64,000 nucleotides of DNA from Halalkalibacillus halophilus DSM 18494 (GCF_000423105.1 NZ_AUHI01000004.1:1-64000), one strand, 5' to 3'; shown: positions 26,788 through 37,168, counted from the stretch's first letter. Notes: generated by a model not told the origin, from the sequence alone. A program made the numbers and translations.

Positions 26788-28365
26788 ATGGTCACTGATA
26801 CAATTACACTTTTCGGAAGAGAGGATGTGAAAGTATATAAAAATAGAGTTGAAACCATTGATGATTTCCTTCAAAGGCAAGTAAATATGAGGCCGGATCA
26901 ACCTGCTATCGTTACAGAACAGGAGTCACTAACTTATCAGGAGTTGAATGATCAAGCAGAAAAAATAGCTGCATATTTTCAAGTGAACCATGGTATTCAG
27001 TTAGGAGATAGAATAGCGGTCATGATTGGAAATAAACATCAATTTCCTTTAATGGTGTATGCATGTGCTAAATTGGGAGCCATTATGGTTCCAGTAAACA
27101 TAAAGTTATCTGTTGAAGAAAAGGCATATATCTTAGGTCATTCAGCTGTCAAGGCGGTAGTACTTGAACAAATATTTGAAAATGAGTTAAAGGAAATCCT
27201 TCAAACCCAGCCAGAAATTTTACCCGACCACAATGATTACTATATTACGGATGGTGAAAACACTTTTCATAATCTGACAGATCACAATCTTCCGTTTAGT
27301 CCTGTAAAGGTTGAGGAAACTGACGGGGCTTATATTTTATATACATCAGGTACAACAGGTAGACCTAAAGGTGCAGTTTTAACACATATAAATGTTGTTC
27401 ACAGTGTGATGAATTATCAGTATGTGTTTGAAACAGACGTTCATTTAAAAACTTTGATCGCAGTGCCGATGTTTCATGTTACTGGTCTTGTAGGTCAACT
27501 TCATCACCTCATATATATTGGGGGAACGGTGTACAGTATGGAGCGTTACCAGAACAAAAAATACATTGAGTATATATTAAAGGAACAAATTAATTTCTTA
27601 TTCAATGTCCCGACAATTTTTATCATGATGGCTACGGAACAGTCTTTTAAAGAAAATAGTTTCGACTTTGTAGAAAAGGTGGCATTTGGTGGCTCCCCAA
27701 TTTATGAACAAACCTTTCGTATGTTACAAGATGCATTTCCTAATGCCAATTTACACAATGCTTATGGAGCTACCGAAACGACCTCTCCAGCTACACTTAT
27801 GCCAGTTAATTACCGAAAAGAAAAAGTCCGTTCGGTTGGGCCTGCTGTACCAGTAGCTGATATTAAAATTGCAAAGGATAACGGGAAACGGGCCCAGATA
27901 ATGGAATCAGGGGAGATATTAATCAAAGGTCCAATGGTAATTAAAGAGTATTGGAGGAATGAAGAAGCAAATGCGAATAATTTTGTGAATGGATATTGGA
28001 AGTCTGGAGACATAGGAATTGTTGATGAGGACGGTTTTGTTTATGTGAAAGATCGTAAGAAGGACATGATTAGTCGTGGTGGAGAGAAAATTTTCTCCAT
28101 AGAAGTAGAAGATGTATTGAAAGGGCACGAGGATGTACACGAAGCTGCTGTAGTAGGTTTACCTGACCCAGTCTTTGGCGAAAAAGTAAAAGCCTTTGTA
28201 GTTGCTCCTCATATAGCAGGTGAAGAAGCTACGCTAAAAACATATTGTGCAACTCATTTAGCTAAATATAAAATCCCTGAGGTTATAGAATTTGTGGACG
28301 AACTTCCACGTAATGCTTCTGGGAAGATACTCAAAAATCAATTAAAACAAGTAGGGGGAAATTAG
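26788..28365 (+). CDS. Acyl-CoA synthetase (AMP-forming)
   Basis: 525 residues of the adenylate-forming superfamily. The ATP loop is [14 protein letters not shown] (182-195). [13 protein letters not shown] follows, then the SGDIG hinge-region aspartate, [15 protein letters not shown] and the C-terminal catalytic lysine K513 in NASGKILK. It activates a carboxylic acid to its CoA thioester through an acyl-adenylate. The size fits medium/long-chain or cyclic-acid ligases. One base separates it from the acyl-CoA dehydrogenase gene, so the two are translationally linked. Confidence 0.93.
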   Translation: MVTDTITLFGREDVKVYKNRVETIDDFLQRQVNMRPDQPAIVTEQESLTYQELNDQAEKIAAYFQVNHGIQLGDRIAVMIGNKHQFPLMVYACAKLGAIMVPVNIKLSVEEKAYILGHSAVKAVVLEQIFENELKEILQTQPEILPDHNDYYITDGENTFHNLTDHNLPFSPVKVEETDGAYILYTSGTTGRPKGAVLTHINVVHSVMNYQYVFETDVHLKTLIAVPMFHVTGLVGQLHHLIYIGGTVYSMERYQNKKYIEYILKEQINFLFNVPTIFIMMATEQSFKENSFDFVEKVAFGGSPIYEQTFRMLQDAFPNANLHNAYGATETTSPATLMPVNYRKEKVRSVGPAVPVADIKIAKDNGKRAQIMESGEILIKGPMVIKEYWRNEEANANNFVNGYWKSGDIGIVDEDGFVYVKDRKKDMISRGGEKIFSIEVEDVLKGHEDVHEAAVVGLPDPVFGEKVKAFVVAPHIAGEEATLKTYCATHLAKYKIPEVIEFVDELPRNASGKILKNQLKQVGGN

Positions 28366-28366
28366 T

Positions 28367-29578
28367 ATGTTGGAAGAGTTAACACCGAAAGCAGAAGTGT
28401 ATAAAGAAGATTTACTAAAGTTTATGAAAGAAGAAATTTATCCGAATGAATCGGTATTAGAAGAGCAAATAGAAAGTGGAGATTCAAGGTGGGAAATCCC
28501 TCCGATTATAGAAGAATTGAAACAAAAGGCAAAGGATCGTGGTCTATGGAATTTGTTTATTCCTAAAGAATATGGTTATGGTGCTGGTCTGACCAACTTT
28601 GAATACGCACATTTATGTGAAATAATGGGACGTTCTTTGATGGCACCTGAAATTTTTAACTGTAACGCTCCGGATACTGGAAATATGGAGGTACTGATTA
28701 AATATGGAACCGATGAGCAGAAGAAAAAATGGTTAGATCCTCTGTTGAAAGGGGAGATTCGTTCGGTATTTTCTATGACTGAACCAGATGTTGCCTCTTC
28801 CGACGCGACAAATATTCAAGGCGAAATTACCCGTGACGGTGATGAGTATGTGATTAATGCGAAAAAGTGGTGGTCAACAGCAGCACTTGATCCAAGGTGT
28901 GAAGTTGCAATAGTTATGGGTAAATCTGATGTGACTGCTGAAAAGCATTTACAACAGTCAATGATTCTCGTTCCTTTTGATACACCTGGAGTTGAAGTGA
29001 AGCGAGCATTAAAAGTGTTTGGATATGATCATGCCCCACAAGGACATGCAGAAGTTCACTATAATAACGTCCGTGTTCCAAAAGAAAATATTTTATTAGG
29101 AGAAGGAAGAGGCTTCGAAATCGCGCAGGGACGTTTAGGGCCAGGCCGGATCCATCATTGTATGAGGGCGATAGGTGCAGCAGAACGTGCCTTGGAATTA
29201 ATGGTACAAAGAGCAGACAGTCGCTCCGTATTTCATTCTAAAATGTCTCAAAAAGACACAGTACGTGAGGATATTGCAAGGACGAGAATTGAAATTGAAC
29301 AAGCACGATTGTTAACTTTACACGCTGCTCACAAGATGGATCAAGGGGGATCCAAAGAAGCCAGAAAAGAAATTGCAATGATAAAAGTCGTAGCACCGAC
29401 AGTTTCACTAAACGCAATTGATCGTGCTATACAAATTCACGGTGGGGGAGGAGTATCTCAAGACTTTCCACTTGCAGAACATTGGGCAAATGCTAGGACG
29501 TTAAGAATATTAGATGGACCTGACCAAGTTCATTTAAGAGATGTCGCTCGATTAGAATTACGTGAACAATTAAGATAA
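28367..29578 (+). CDS. Acyl-CoA dehydrogenase, ACAD10/11 type
   Basis: 403 residues. FAD/acyl-CoA motifs [17 protein letters not shown] and [14 protein letters not shown] are near 130-175. The C-terminal motif is [43 protein letters not shown]; the DGPDQVH form in place of the YEGT of ordinary acyl-CoA dehydrogenases is what I know from ACAD10/ACAD11 and their bacterial homologues. In those, the enzyme works with a kinase that phosphorylates a hydroxyacyl-CoA. A matching kinase is encoded in this cluster at 36095. Whether this protein dehydrogenates, eliminates phosphate, or both, is inference. Confidence 0.9.
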   Translation: MLEELTPKAEVYKEDLLKFMKEEIYPNESVLEEQIESGDSRWEIPPIIEELKQKAKDRGLWNLFIPKEYGYGAGLTNFEYAHLCEIMGRSLMAPEIFNCNAPDTGNMEVLIKYGTDEQKKKWLDPLLKGEIRSVFSMTEPDVASSDATNIQGEITRDGDEYVINAKKWWSTAALDPRCEVAIVMGKSDVTAEKHLQQSMILVPFDTPGVEVKRALKVFGYDHAPQGHAEVHYNNVRVPKENILLGEGRGFEIAQGRLGPGRIHHCMRAIGAAERALELMVQRADSRSVFHSKMSQKDTVREDIARTRIEIEQARLLTLHAAHKMDQGGSKEARKEIAMIKVVAPTVSLNAIDRAIQIHGGGGVSQDFPLAEHWANARTLRILDGPDQVHLRDVARLELREQLR

Positions 29579-29604
29579 TGCATTTTACGAAAGGGGGTTA
29601 GAGA

Positions 29605-30585
29605 ATGAACACATGGCAAGTTACTAAATTGGGAGAACCAAGTGAAGCTTTAGAAATGAAGAGTTTAGAAATAGACTCACTTAAACCTGGCGAGGTACTC
29701 GTAAATGTGAAAGCGTTCTCATTAAATTTCTTTGACATATTACAGTGTCAAGGAAACTATCAAGAAAAGCCTGAACTTCCATTTACTCCTGGAGCGGAAG
29801 CGGCGGGCATTGTAGAAGAAGTTACCTCCTCCTCATCTTTTGAAGTAGGAGATCGGGTACTAATTACTCCTCAGCTTCCAAATGGAGGTTTTTCGAAACA
29901 CGTCGTAGTGAAGGAAGAAGATGTATTCCCAATTTCAAAACAGTTATCTTATTCAAAAGCGGCGGCTATGTTTATTACTTATCACACTGCCTATTACGCG
30001 CTAAAAAACAGAGCACAGTTAATGGCAAATGAAACAATTTTAGTCCATGCCGGTTCTGGTGGGGTAGGTTCTGCAGCAATTCAAATTGCTAAGGCGATGG
30101 GAGCAAAAGTTATAGCAACGGCTGGTGGGGAGGAGAAGACGAAAATTTGTTCTGATTTAGGAGCTGACTATGTCATTAACTATCGTGAACAAGCTTTTGA
30201 GAAGATTGTAAAAGAGCTAACAGATCATAAAGGCACAGATGTTATTTTTGATCCAGTTGGTGGAGATGTGTTCCATAAGTCTCGAAAATGCATAAATTTC
30301 TCAGGTAGGATTCTCCTCATAGGATTTGCAGGCGGAGATATGCAAGAAGCTCCGATGAATCACGCACTAATCAAAAACTATTCTATAGTAGGTGTGCATT
30401 TTGGTTACTACCGAAAGCTTTTCCCAGAAGAAGTTAGAAAGGCCCATCAAGAATTAATGCAATTGCTAGATCAGGAATTGCTTGACCCATTAATTTATCA
30501 TGCCTTTCATTTTGAAGAAGTACCAGAGGCGTTAGAACAACTTCAAACACGTAAAACTTGGGGAAAGGTAGTAGTTGAACCATAA
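29605..30585 (+). CDS. Quinone-oxidoreductase-like MDR family enzyme
   Basis: 326 residues, zinc-free medium-chain reductase type. The NADPH-binding motif is HAGSGGVGSAAIQIAKAMGAKVIATAG (about 148-174), and FTPGAEAAGIVEEV precedes it. Such proteins reduce quinones or the C=C bond of enones and enoyl-CoAs. In this cluster an enoyl-CoA or enone reductase role is possible. AAAGGGGG lies before the ATG, and the intergenic gaps on both sides are under 30 bases. Confidence 0.88.
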   Translation: MNTWQVTKLGEPSEALEMKSLEIDSLKPGEVLVNVKAFSLNFFDILQCQGNYQEKPELPFTPGAEAAGIVEEVTSSSSFEVGDRVLITPQLPNGGFSKHVVVKEEDVFPISKQLSYSKAAAMFITYHTAYYALKNRAQLMANETILVHAGSGGVGSAAIQIAKAMGAKVIATAGGEEKTKICSDLGADYVINYREQAFEKIVKELTDHKGTDVIFDPVGGDVFHKSRKCINFSGRILLIGFAGGDMQEAPMNHALIKNYSIVGVHFGYYRKLFPEEVRKAHQELMQLLDQELLDPLIYHAFHFEEVPEALEQLQTRKTWGKVVVEP

Positions 30586-30608
30586 AAAAGCTAGGAGGGG
30601 GGATGTCG

Positions 30609-31382
30609 ATGGAAGAACTTGTGCACCAAGAGGTAAAAAATCAGATTGCTTGGGTAACTCTACAACGACCAAATAAATTGAATGCTTTATCAAAAGAGCT
30701 CGTTGATCAATTATACGATCAATTGGTTATTGCGGAGGAGAATCCAGAAGTGAAAGTTATTGTGATAAAAGGCAGTGGCAAATCCTTCTGTGCTGGTGGA
30801 GATATCGAATCAATGAGCCAAATAGAATCTACAGTTGACGCAGCAAAATGGATTGATTCCGTTTCCCAACTTACTACGACTATTCGCACCATAAAAAAGT
30901 ATGTTGTTGCCGCGGTTAATGGATATGCTGCTGGTGCTGGATTTAGTCTTGCTCTTGCATGTGACTTTATTGTCGCTGATAGAGATGCGAAATTTGCAAT
31001 TAGCTTTACAAACATTGGTTTAATACCAGACTTAGGGTTAATGAAAAGCCTTTCATCTAGAATATCCATGCCACTTTTAAAAGAATGGGTATCTAAAGGT
31101 GCTATCATCTCAGCAAAGGATGCGCAAAATTATAGTGTTATTAACAAGGTTGTAGATGAATTAGATGAAGGTGTGGAACAGTTTGTTTCGTTTATAATTC
31201 ATGGACCTTCTGTAGCTAATCGTTATGTGAAGGAAATCATTAATTCTCTATACGAGCAAAGCTTTGAAGAAGTAAGAGAAAAAGAGAATGTTACACAAGC
31301 CTTATTGTTACAAACAACAGATCATGAAGAAGGTGTTCAGGCATTTATAGAAAAAAGAAGCCCAAAATTTAAGGGAAGATAG
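30609..31382 (+). CDS. Enoyl-CoA hydratase/isomerase family protein (1 of 3)
   Basis: 257 residues from ATG 30609, eight bases after GGAGGGG; an ATG at 30603 is too close. Crotonase-fold oxyanion-hole segments are KSFCAGGDIESM (about 59-70) and NGYAAGAGFSLALACD (about 101-116). One catalytic position of true hydratases appears to be replaced (FTNIGLIPDLGLMKSL), so isomerase, hydrolase or lyase activity is equally possible. Substrate unknown. Confidence 0.88.
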   Translation: MEELVHQEVKNQIAWVTLQRPNKLNALSKELVDQLYDQLVIAEENPEVKVIVIKGSGKSFCAGGDIESMSQIESTVDAAKWIDSVSQLTTTIRTIKKYVVAAVNGYAAGAGFSLALACDFIVADRDAKFAISFTNIGLIPDLGLMKSLSSRISMPLLKEWVSKGAIISAKDAQNYSVINKVVDELDEGVEQFVSFIIHGPSVANRYVKEIINSLYEQSFEEVREKENVTQALLLQTTDHEEGVQAFIEKRSPKFKGR

Positions 31383-31427
31383 TGTTGATCGATCTATTAA
31401 AATAATTATCCTTTAGGAGGAAATAAG

Positions 31428-32531
31428 ATGAGTAAAGGAAAGTTTAGTCTCTTAATTATTGCAGTATCTATGCTAGCGGTTGTTATGGTGGCCTGCGGAG
31501 ATAGTGATAGTGGTGAGGAAGAAACAATTGAGTTACGTGCTGCAACTGGCTTGAGTGCCCAACATGCTTGGTGGGACGCAACGATGGTACCTTGGATGGA
31601 ACAGGTAGAAGAATTAACGGATGGACAAGTTCAATTTGAAACATTCACTGGTGGTGAACTTGTAGATGTGCCGGATGAAGCAGAGGCAACGCTTGATGGC
31701 ACAATTGATGTTGGTTTAATTCTTCCTATTTATGAACCTGATCAATATCCAATGGCGGAAGTTACCATGCTTCCATTAGCTGATTCTGATACGTTAGTTG
31801 CTACAAGAGCATGGGATCGTCTATTAACAGAAGATATCGATTTAGGTGATGGGGAAACATATTATGATATGCAGTTTTCTGATTTTAAATTATTCCCAAC
31901 ATCAACAACACAAGAGTACTCTATTTCCACAACAGGTCATGCTTTTGAAACAGTGGATGACGTAGAGGGAACTTCTTTACGTACACCGTCAAGAATTCAC
32001 GAGCTATATTCAGATAAAACTGGAATTAATAGTGTAACGATGCCAGCAGTGGAAATGTATGATGCTCTAAGCCGTGGATCTTTTGAAGGAAGTTACTACA
32101 GTATTGCTGACTGGTCAGGTTATGGCTTTCAAGATTTATTTGAATACACATTAACAGGAATCAACTTTGGTCATTTTAATGCATTTATAGGAATGAACCA
32201 GGATACGTGGGAAGACCTCCCAGAAAATGTTCAAGAAGCTATGACAGAAGCTTACGAAGACGTATTAATATCTGGTGGGGAAGAATGGTTGGATCGTGCA
32301 GATGAGATGGTAGAGTATAACGAAAGTGAAGGCGGAGAATTTGTGGAGTTTGATTCGCTAGATCAAGAAGTACAAGATCATTTTAATGAAGGAATCGAAG
32401 AAACATGGTTAGAATATGCAGAATTGCTTGAAGAACAAGGGTTACCTGGTACAGAGCTAATTAAAGTATGGAGAGATTTAATTATCGAAGAAGGCGGAGA
32501 CGTTCCAGAAGCTCTGAAGGATTTGGAATAG
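31428..32531 (+). CDS. dctP: TRAP transporter substrate-binding lipoprotein (DctP family)
   Basis: 367 residues. The signal peptide ends in a lipobox, AVVMVAC, with the lipid-modified cysteine at about 23, followed by an acidic linker. The mature part has the DctP fold: GGELVDVPDEAEATLDGTIDVGL, SLRTPSRIHELY (the Arg region that binds the substrate carboxylate) and EMYDALSRGSFEGSYYSIADW. In Gram-positive bacteria the binding protein is anchored to the membrane, as here. The ligand is probably a carboxylate that feeds the flanking CoA enzymes. Confidence 0.92.
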   Translation: MSKGKFSLLIIAVSMLAVVMVACGDSDSGEEETIELRAATGLSAQHAWWDATMVPWMEQVEELTDGQVQFETFTGGELVDVPDEAEATLDGTIDVGLILPIYEPDQYPMAEVTMLPLADSDTLVATRAWDRLLTEDIDLGDGETYYDMQFSDFKLFPTSTTQEYSISTTGHAFETVDDVEGTSLRTPSRIHELYSDKTGINSVTMPAVEMYDALSRGSFEGSYYSIADWSGYGFQDLFEYTLTGINFGHFNAFIGMNQDTWEDLPENVQEAMTEAYEDVLISGGEEWLDRADEMVEYNESEGGEFVEFDSLDQEVQDHFNEGIEETWLEYAELLEEQGLPGTELIKVWRDLIIEEGGDVPEALKDLE

Positions 32532-32644
32532 AGTCAAATAGTTACTTGAAAATTTAAAATACATGTGAATCGCGGGACTTTTTGACAGTTGTCCCGCGTC
32601 TCACATCTATTTACATAATAAAAATAGAATTGGGAGGGGTAATC

Positions 32645-33973
32645 GTGGATAATACAGTGATTATAGCAATTGTTCTAATCATGGTAATCGGCTTATTGAT
32701 TTCAGGTTTGTATATACATTCCGTCCTTTTTGCAACAGGACTCATTGGATTACTGTTACTAGAAGGTTTCGACTATTTACCAGGATTAATTGGTAATGAA
32801 CCATTTAGACGTGTAGCAAGTTACACTTTAACAACTATTCCTCTGTTTGTACTTATGGCGCAATTTATATTGCAATCAGGCATTGTCAAAGACATATTTT
32901 ATATGGTGCATAAGGCAGCGAAAGGGAAAAATAGTTTCCTTGGTATTATGACCTTGTCCATTGGTGGCGTCTTAGGTGCAGTTTCAGGTTCTGGTACGGC
33001 AACTTCGGCTTCACTAGGACAAGTAGCGATTCCAGAGTTAAGAAAACATGGGTATAGTGGTAGATTAGCTGGTGCAATTGCTGCAGCAGGTGGCTCATTA
33101 TCAGGCATTATCCCTCCGAGTATTATTTTAATTTTATATGGAGTTGCAACAGAAACTCCTGTAGGTGATCTTTTTATAGGAGCAATTATTCCAGGAATTT
33201 TAGTGTTAATCGTATTTATAACTGTCATGCTATTCTTTTTCCAAATGGAAAAGCGCAAGAATGCAAAAAATGATGTAACAGAAGAGATCGAAGATGAAAG
33301 TGTTGTTGAAACTCTAAGTGTATCGCGATTAATTGTTGTTAGCATCGCGGCTACAACTATTATGTTGGTGATTTTTGGAGGTATTTATTCAGGACTATTT
33401 ACTCCTACTGAAGCAGGTGGGGTTGGAGCGTTTGTTGGGTTCTTGGCTGCATTAGTATTAGGAAAGGTAAACTTTAAATTTTTACAAGTATCTTTAGTAG
33501 AAACAATTAAGCTAACAGGAATGGTAATGCTGATTATGATTGGCGCACAGATCTTTGGCCGATTCGTTTCTCTATCCTTATTGCCACGTAAATTGATTGA
33601 TTTGTTAGAACCAATCATGGAAAATCCAGCGATTGTTCTAATTATCATTTCAGTTGTGTTATTCGTAATGTTTATGTTTATTGAGGGCGCAGCAGTTATT
33701 CTGATGTCCATTCCAGTACTAATGCCTATTATGGTAGAACTTCAAGTAGATTTATTATGGTTTGGAGTTTTTGTCGGAATTATTTGTACAATCGGACTAA
33801 TCACTCCCCCAGTAGGTTTGAGTGTGTATGCAGTTTCGGGGATCAGTAAAATTAGATCTGAAGCAATCTTTAAAGTATGTATGGTGTTTGCAATAGCAGC
33901 TTTAGTAGTTGTTTGTGGATTAATGATTTTATTCCCAGAAATTGCAACATTCTTGCCTAATTCGATGAATTAA
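32645..33973 (+). CDS. dctM: TRAP transporter large permease (DctM family)
   Basis: 442 residues from a GTG at 32645 after GGGAGGGG; frames starting earlier at 32582 have no ribosome binding site. About 12 membrane helices are visible. Family blocks are TIPLFVLMAQFILQSG, LGAVSGSGTATSASLGQVAIPE, GGSLSGIIPPSIILILYGV and CTIGLITPPVGLSVYAVSGI. It forms the ion-coupled channel with the small subunit that follows. The order P-M-Q differs from the common P-Q-M. Confidence 0.94.
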   Translation: MDNTVIIAIVLIMVIGLLISGLYIHSVLFATGLIGLLLLEGFDYLPGLIGNEPFRRVASYTLTTIPLFVLMAQFILQSGIVKDIFYMVHKAAKGKNSFLGIMTLSIGGVLGAVSGSGTATSASLGQVAIPELRKHGYSGRLAGAIAAAGGSLSGIIPPSIILILYGVATETPVGDLFIGAIIPGILVLIVFITVMLFFFQMEKRKNAKNDVTEEIEDESVVETLSVSRLIVVSIAATTIMLVIFGGIYSGLFTPTEAGGVGAFVGFLAALVLGKVNFKFLQVSLVETIKLTGMVMLIMIGAQIFGRFVSLSLLPRKLIDLLEPIMENPAIVLIIISVVLFVMFMFIEGAAVILMSIPVLMPIMVELQVDLLWFGVFVGIICTIGLITPPVGLSVYAVSGISKIRSEAIFKVCMVFAIAALVVVCGLMILFPEIATFLPNSMN

Positions 33974-33997
33974 ATAATAGAAGAGAGGGTGAATAAC

Positions 33998-34543
33998 ATG
34001 AATGGAGTAATCAAAGCATATGGAGCATTTGAAAAAGTTAAATTAGTAGGTGTTTGGATCAGCGGAATCAGCTTGTTTGGTATGATGCTGTTCATTGTAA
34101 TGGACGTTATTTTACGAAATGTATTTAGTGCGTCACTCAGTGGTGGGTTTGAAATGGTTCAAAATTATTTTATGACTTTAACAGTTTTTCCTGCTCTTGC
34201 TTATGTTTATGCCTCAGGAGTTCTTCCGAAGATGGACTTGCTTATGGTTAAACTAACAAACTCTTCTAAGAAAATGTTGATTTATGGAATGGTTTTGTTG
34301 GAGATATTGGTTTTAGGGATTATGTTTTATTTCACCATTTTATACGCACTAGACGGTTTAGAAAGAGGGATGTCATTTCCTGCTGCCGGTACATTATACC
34401 CTATCTATCCGCTTCTATTTTTAGTACCTCTTGCGTTTGCAATGGTGATTATAGAAAACATCTTTATTATTATTAGAAACCTAAAAGTCGAAAAAGCTTC
34501 TCTGTTATTCAAGGATGAAGAAGAACAAGATATTGGGGAATAA
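33998..34543 (+). CDS. dctQ: TRAP transporter small permease (DctQ family)
   Basis: 181 residues from ATG 33998, behind GAGAGGGTG. Four membrane helices; FIVMDVILRNVFSASLSGGFEMVQNYF is the DctQ signature between helices 1 and 2. It pairs with the large permease encoded 24 bases upstream. Confidence 0.92.
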   Translation: MNGVIKAYGAFEKVKLVGVWISGISLFGMMLFIVMDVILRNVFSASLSGGFEMVQNYFMTLTVFPALAYVYASGVLPKMDLLMVKLTNSSKKMLIYGMVLLEILVLGIMFYFTILYALDGLERGMSFPAAGTLYPIYPLLFLVPLAFAMVIIENIFIIIRNLKVEKASLLFKDEEEQDIGE

Positions 34544-34560
34544 AGAGGGTGTAAATTTAA

Positions 34561-35310
34561 ATGAATAAAATTCATGTCATCACACAAAAAGAATTAGTAG
34601 AACCTGATCGGTTAAAAGAGGCTACTGTAGTTGTTATTGATGTTTTTTTGGCAACATCGACTATTACATTCTTATTAAATCAAAATTATCATCCAGTAAT
34701 TGCAACGGAGAACGCTCCTAATGCCTCAACAATTGCTGGTCAAATGGATATAGATAGTTTGCTCTTAGGTGAAAACAATGGTAATGAGATTCCGGGCTTT
34801 TTGTTTCCGGACCCAAGATTAATAGAAACTGTACAACAGTCAAAACCTGCTATTATTTGTTCAACGAATGGAACAAGAGCAATCGAAGCAGCAAAAAAAG
34901 CAAAGCATTTATATATTTCCTCCATTACAAATGGCCATTTAGTTGCGGAACAATTAAGAAAACATGTAAACGAAGGACCTATTGTGTTGATTTGTTCCGG
35001 CAATGGTGGAGGGTTTTCGTTAGAAGACTTTATTGGAGCTGGTCATATCATTGATCGGTTATTAAAAAAGGAGTCTTTTGTTCGCACAGATGCAGCAAAG
35101 CTTGCCCAAAAAGCATTTTTAGATAGTGAAAAGCAAGGGTTTCATGACTTATATGACGTAGACACACGTCACTTTTTGAAGCAACTAAATTATCTAGAGA
35201 CGGTTGATTATGTAATCGACCATTTTGAAAACGTTTCTGTATTGCCTTGGTATAAGAATGGTGAAATAGTAGATTTATTTAAAGTGACTGGAGGTGGGCA
35301 ACATGAATAA
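34561..35310 (+). CDS. 2-phosphosulfolactate phosphatase (ComB) family protein
   Basis: 249 residues. Family blocks: VVVIDVFLATSTITFLL, LLLGENNGNEIPGF, ICSTNGTRAIEAAKKA and LICSGNGGGFSLEDFIGAGHIIDRL. ComB enzymes remove phosphate from phosphosulfolactate in coenzyme M synthesis in archaea; Bacilli have a homologue (YitC) linked to sulfolactate. Here it sits in an acyl-CoA degradation operon with no other sulfonate gene, so its substrate may be a different phosphorylated hydroxy acid. The stop overlaps the next gene by 8 bases. Confidence 0.8.
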   Translation: MNKIHVITQKELVEPDRLKEATVVVIDVFLATSTITFLLNQNYHPVIATENAPNASTIAGQMDIDSLLLGENNGNEIPGFLFPDPRLIETVQQSKPAIICSTNGTRAIEAAKKAKHLYISSITNGHLVAEQLRKHVNEGPIVLICSGNGGGFSLEDFIGAGHIIDRLLKKESFVRTDAAKLAQKAFLDSEKQGFHDLYDVDTRHFLKQLNYLETVDYVIDHFENVSVLPWYKNGEIVDLFKVTGGGQHE

Positions 35311-36082
35311 TTCTGTAGAGTTAGAAGTGAACAATTATATTGGAACTATTTTTCTCAATCATCAACCTCTGAACGTACTTACAGGAGATTTTTTAGAAGA
35401 AATTAGTAGAAAAGTTGATGAAGTGCAAAGGGATAGACAAATAAGAGTTCTGCTGGTGAAATCTAAATCTAAAAAAGCTTTCATTGCTGGTGCAGATATT
35501 TCAAGTTTTCCAGAAATTAATAGAGAAATTGGCCAGGAGCTGGTCGATACTGGTAAAAAGGTGTTTAATAAAATTGAACAGCTTGATGTTCCAGTAATTG
35601 CAGTAATTGATGGGGTAGCATTAGGCGGTGGCTTAGAATTAGCTTTAGCATGTGATCTTAGAATTGCTAGTAGCTCGAGTAAATTAGGTTTACCTGAAAC
35701 GGGGCTTGGAGTGTTTCCAGGTTATGGAGGCACACAACGACTTCCACGTTATGTTGGGTTAGGAAAAGCGAAAGAAATGATATTCACTGGTTCCACTTTG
35801 AGTGCGGAGGATGCAGAGAAAATAGGCTTAGTAGAACATGTTGCTCAGTCTAGTGAAGATTTAGATACTCTATCTCATTCCCTTGCATTAAAAATATCAG
35901 AAAAAGCACCACTAGCCATTTCTAAATCAAAACAAGTAATAAATAGTGGCTATGATTTATCTTTAGCAGAGGGTCAACGACTAGAGACGAAGTTATTCGG
36001 AGATATTGCCGAAAGTGATGATCTTAAAGAAGGAGTCCAAGCATTTAATGAGAAGCGGTCTGCTAATTTTAAAGGAGAGTAA
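35303..36082 (+). CDS. Enoyl-CoA hydratase (2 of 3)
   Basis: 259 residues from ATG 35303, behind GGAGGTGGG and inside the end of the ComB-like gene. Oxyanion-hole motifs KKAFIAGADISSF and DGVALGGGLELALACDLRIAS are present. LPETGLGVFPGYGGTQRLPR contains the Glu pair region expected for a true hydratase (E in ALGGGLELAL and in LPETGLG). It is the most classical hydratase of the three. Confidence 0.92.
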   Translation: MNNSVELEVNNYIGTIFLNHQPLNVLTGDFLEEISRKVDEVQRDRQIRVLLVKSKSKKAFIAGADISSFPEINREIGQELVDTGKKVFNKIEQLDVPVIAVIDGVALGGGLELALACDLRIASSSSKLGLPETGLGVFPGYGGTQRLPRYVGLGKAKEMIFTGSTLSAEDAEKIGLVEHVAQSSEDLDTLSHSLALKISEKAPLAISKSKQVINSGYDLSLAEGQRLETKLFGDIAESDDLKEGVQAFNEKRSANFKGE

Positions 36083-36094
36083 AGGAGGGGCATT

Positions 36095-37141
36095 GTGTCT
36101 ATAGAGAACTATGTTGATGAAGAATATATTGATTGGACGTTAGTTAGAACATTTATACGAACAAACCTATCCAACATACCTGACGAGGAGATTTACGTAA
36201 AAAAATTCTCAGAGGGATATTCCAATATGACTTACCAGCTAGCTATAGGTAACTGGGAAGGTGTATTGAGAAGACCTCCATTTGGTGAGATCCCGCCTAA
36301 AGCACATGATATGGAAAGAGAACATCATTTATTAGAAAAAGTTAATCGTGCTTTTCCGCTTGCGCCGAAACCTTATTTGTTTTCTGAAGGTGGAGAAATG
36401 ATGGATAAGCATTTTTATATTATGGAAAAAAAGCCAGGGATTGTCCTTGATCAATCTATACCAGCATTTTATGGGACTTCCGAAAAAGTGGGTCCAGTTG
36501 TATCCGATCAGGTAATTCAAACGCTGGTGGATATGCAATCAGTTAATGGGAAACAACCAGATCTGCAAGGAATAGGAAAACCAGAAGGATACCTAGAAAG
36601 ACAGGTCAATGGCTGGATAAAGCGATTAAATCGTTCCAAGACAGAAGATATTAATGAAGTGAAAGAGTTGGAAAAGTGGCTAGTAGATCATATGCCAGTT
36701 TCTCAAAATCCAACAATCGTGCATAATGACTTTAAATTGAATAATATATTGTTTGATGAACATGAGGTAGGAAAGGTGAATGGAGTGATAGATTGGGAGT
36801 TATCAACAATAGGTGATCCAATGACAGATGTAGGCGCTTCTGTATGTTATTGGGGTGGGAAAGATGACCCTGACTTAGGTATAAACATTATTACAGATCA
36901 GCCTGGATTTTACTCAAGAAGAGAATTTATTGAATCCTATGCAAATAAAAGTGGAAGAGATCTATCACAAGTTGATTACTACGTTGCATTTGGCTTTTAT
37001 AAGTTAGCGGGCATTCTTCAACAAATCTATTATCGTTACTCGATTGGTGAATTACCAGACGAAAGATTTAAAAACATGAATAAATCAGTGAATAATTTGC
37101 TAGAAATGGCTGAGTTGGCCAAGCAAAAGAGATTATTATAA
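36095..37141 (+). CDS. APH-fold kinase, ACAD10/11 kinase-domain type
   Basis: 348 residues from a GTG after GGAGGGG. Motifs: LRRPPFGEIPPKAHDMEREH (59-78), phosphotransfer loop H210-N-D212-x4-N217 (IVHNDFKLNNILFDE) and metal-binding D233 in VIDWELSTIGDPMTDVG. The LRRPP/AHDMxRE block separates this group from aminoglycoside kinases and is shared with the kinase domains of ACAD10/11 and with LvaA-type kinases that phosphorylate 4-hydroxyacyl-CoA. With the ACAD10/11-type dehydrogenase at 28367 it forms a split pair. Phosphorylation of a hydroxyacyl-CoA is my inference. Confidence 0.87.
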   Translation: MSIENYVDEEYIDWTLVRTFIRTNLSNIPDEEIYVKKFSEGYSNMTYQLAIGNWEGVLRRPPFGEIPPKAHDMEREHHLLEKVNRAFPLAPKPYLFSEGGEMMDKHFYIMEKKPGIVLDQSIPAFYGTSEKVGPVVSDQVIQTLVDMQSVNGKQPDLQGIGKPEGYLERQVNGWIKRLNRSKTEDINEVKELEKWLVDHMPVSQNPTIVHNDFKLNNILFDEHEVGKVNGVIDWELSTIGDPMTDVGASVCYWGGKDDPDLGINIITDQPGFYSRREFIESYANKSGRDLSQVDYYVAFGFYKLAGILQQIYYRYSIGELPDERFKNMNKSVNNLLEMAELAKQKRLL

Positions 37142-37168
37142 TAGTGAAGTTAAAAGGAGGAAGGTTTC

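Noticed and set aside
34561..35310. Coenzyme M biosynthesis
   Set aside because: Only a ComB-family gene is present; no other coenzyme M gene lies in the window.
36095..37141. Aminoglycoside resistance gene
   Set aside because: The APH fold is present, but the substrate-side motifs and the neighbours fit an acyl-CoA-linked kinase.
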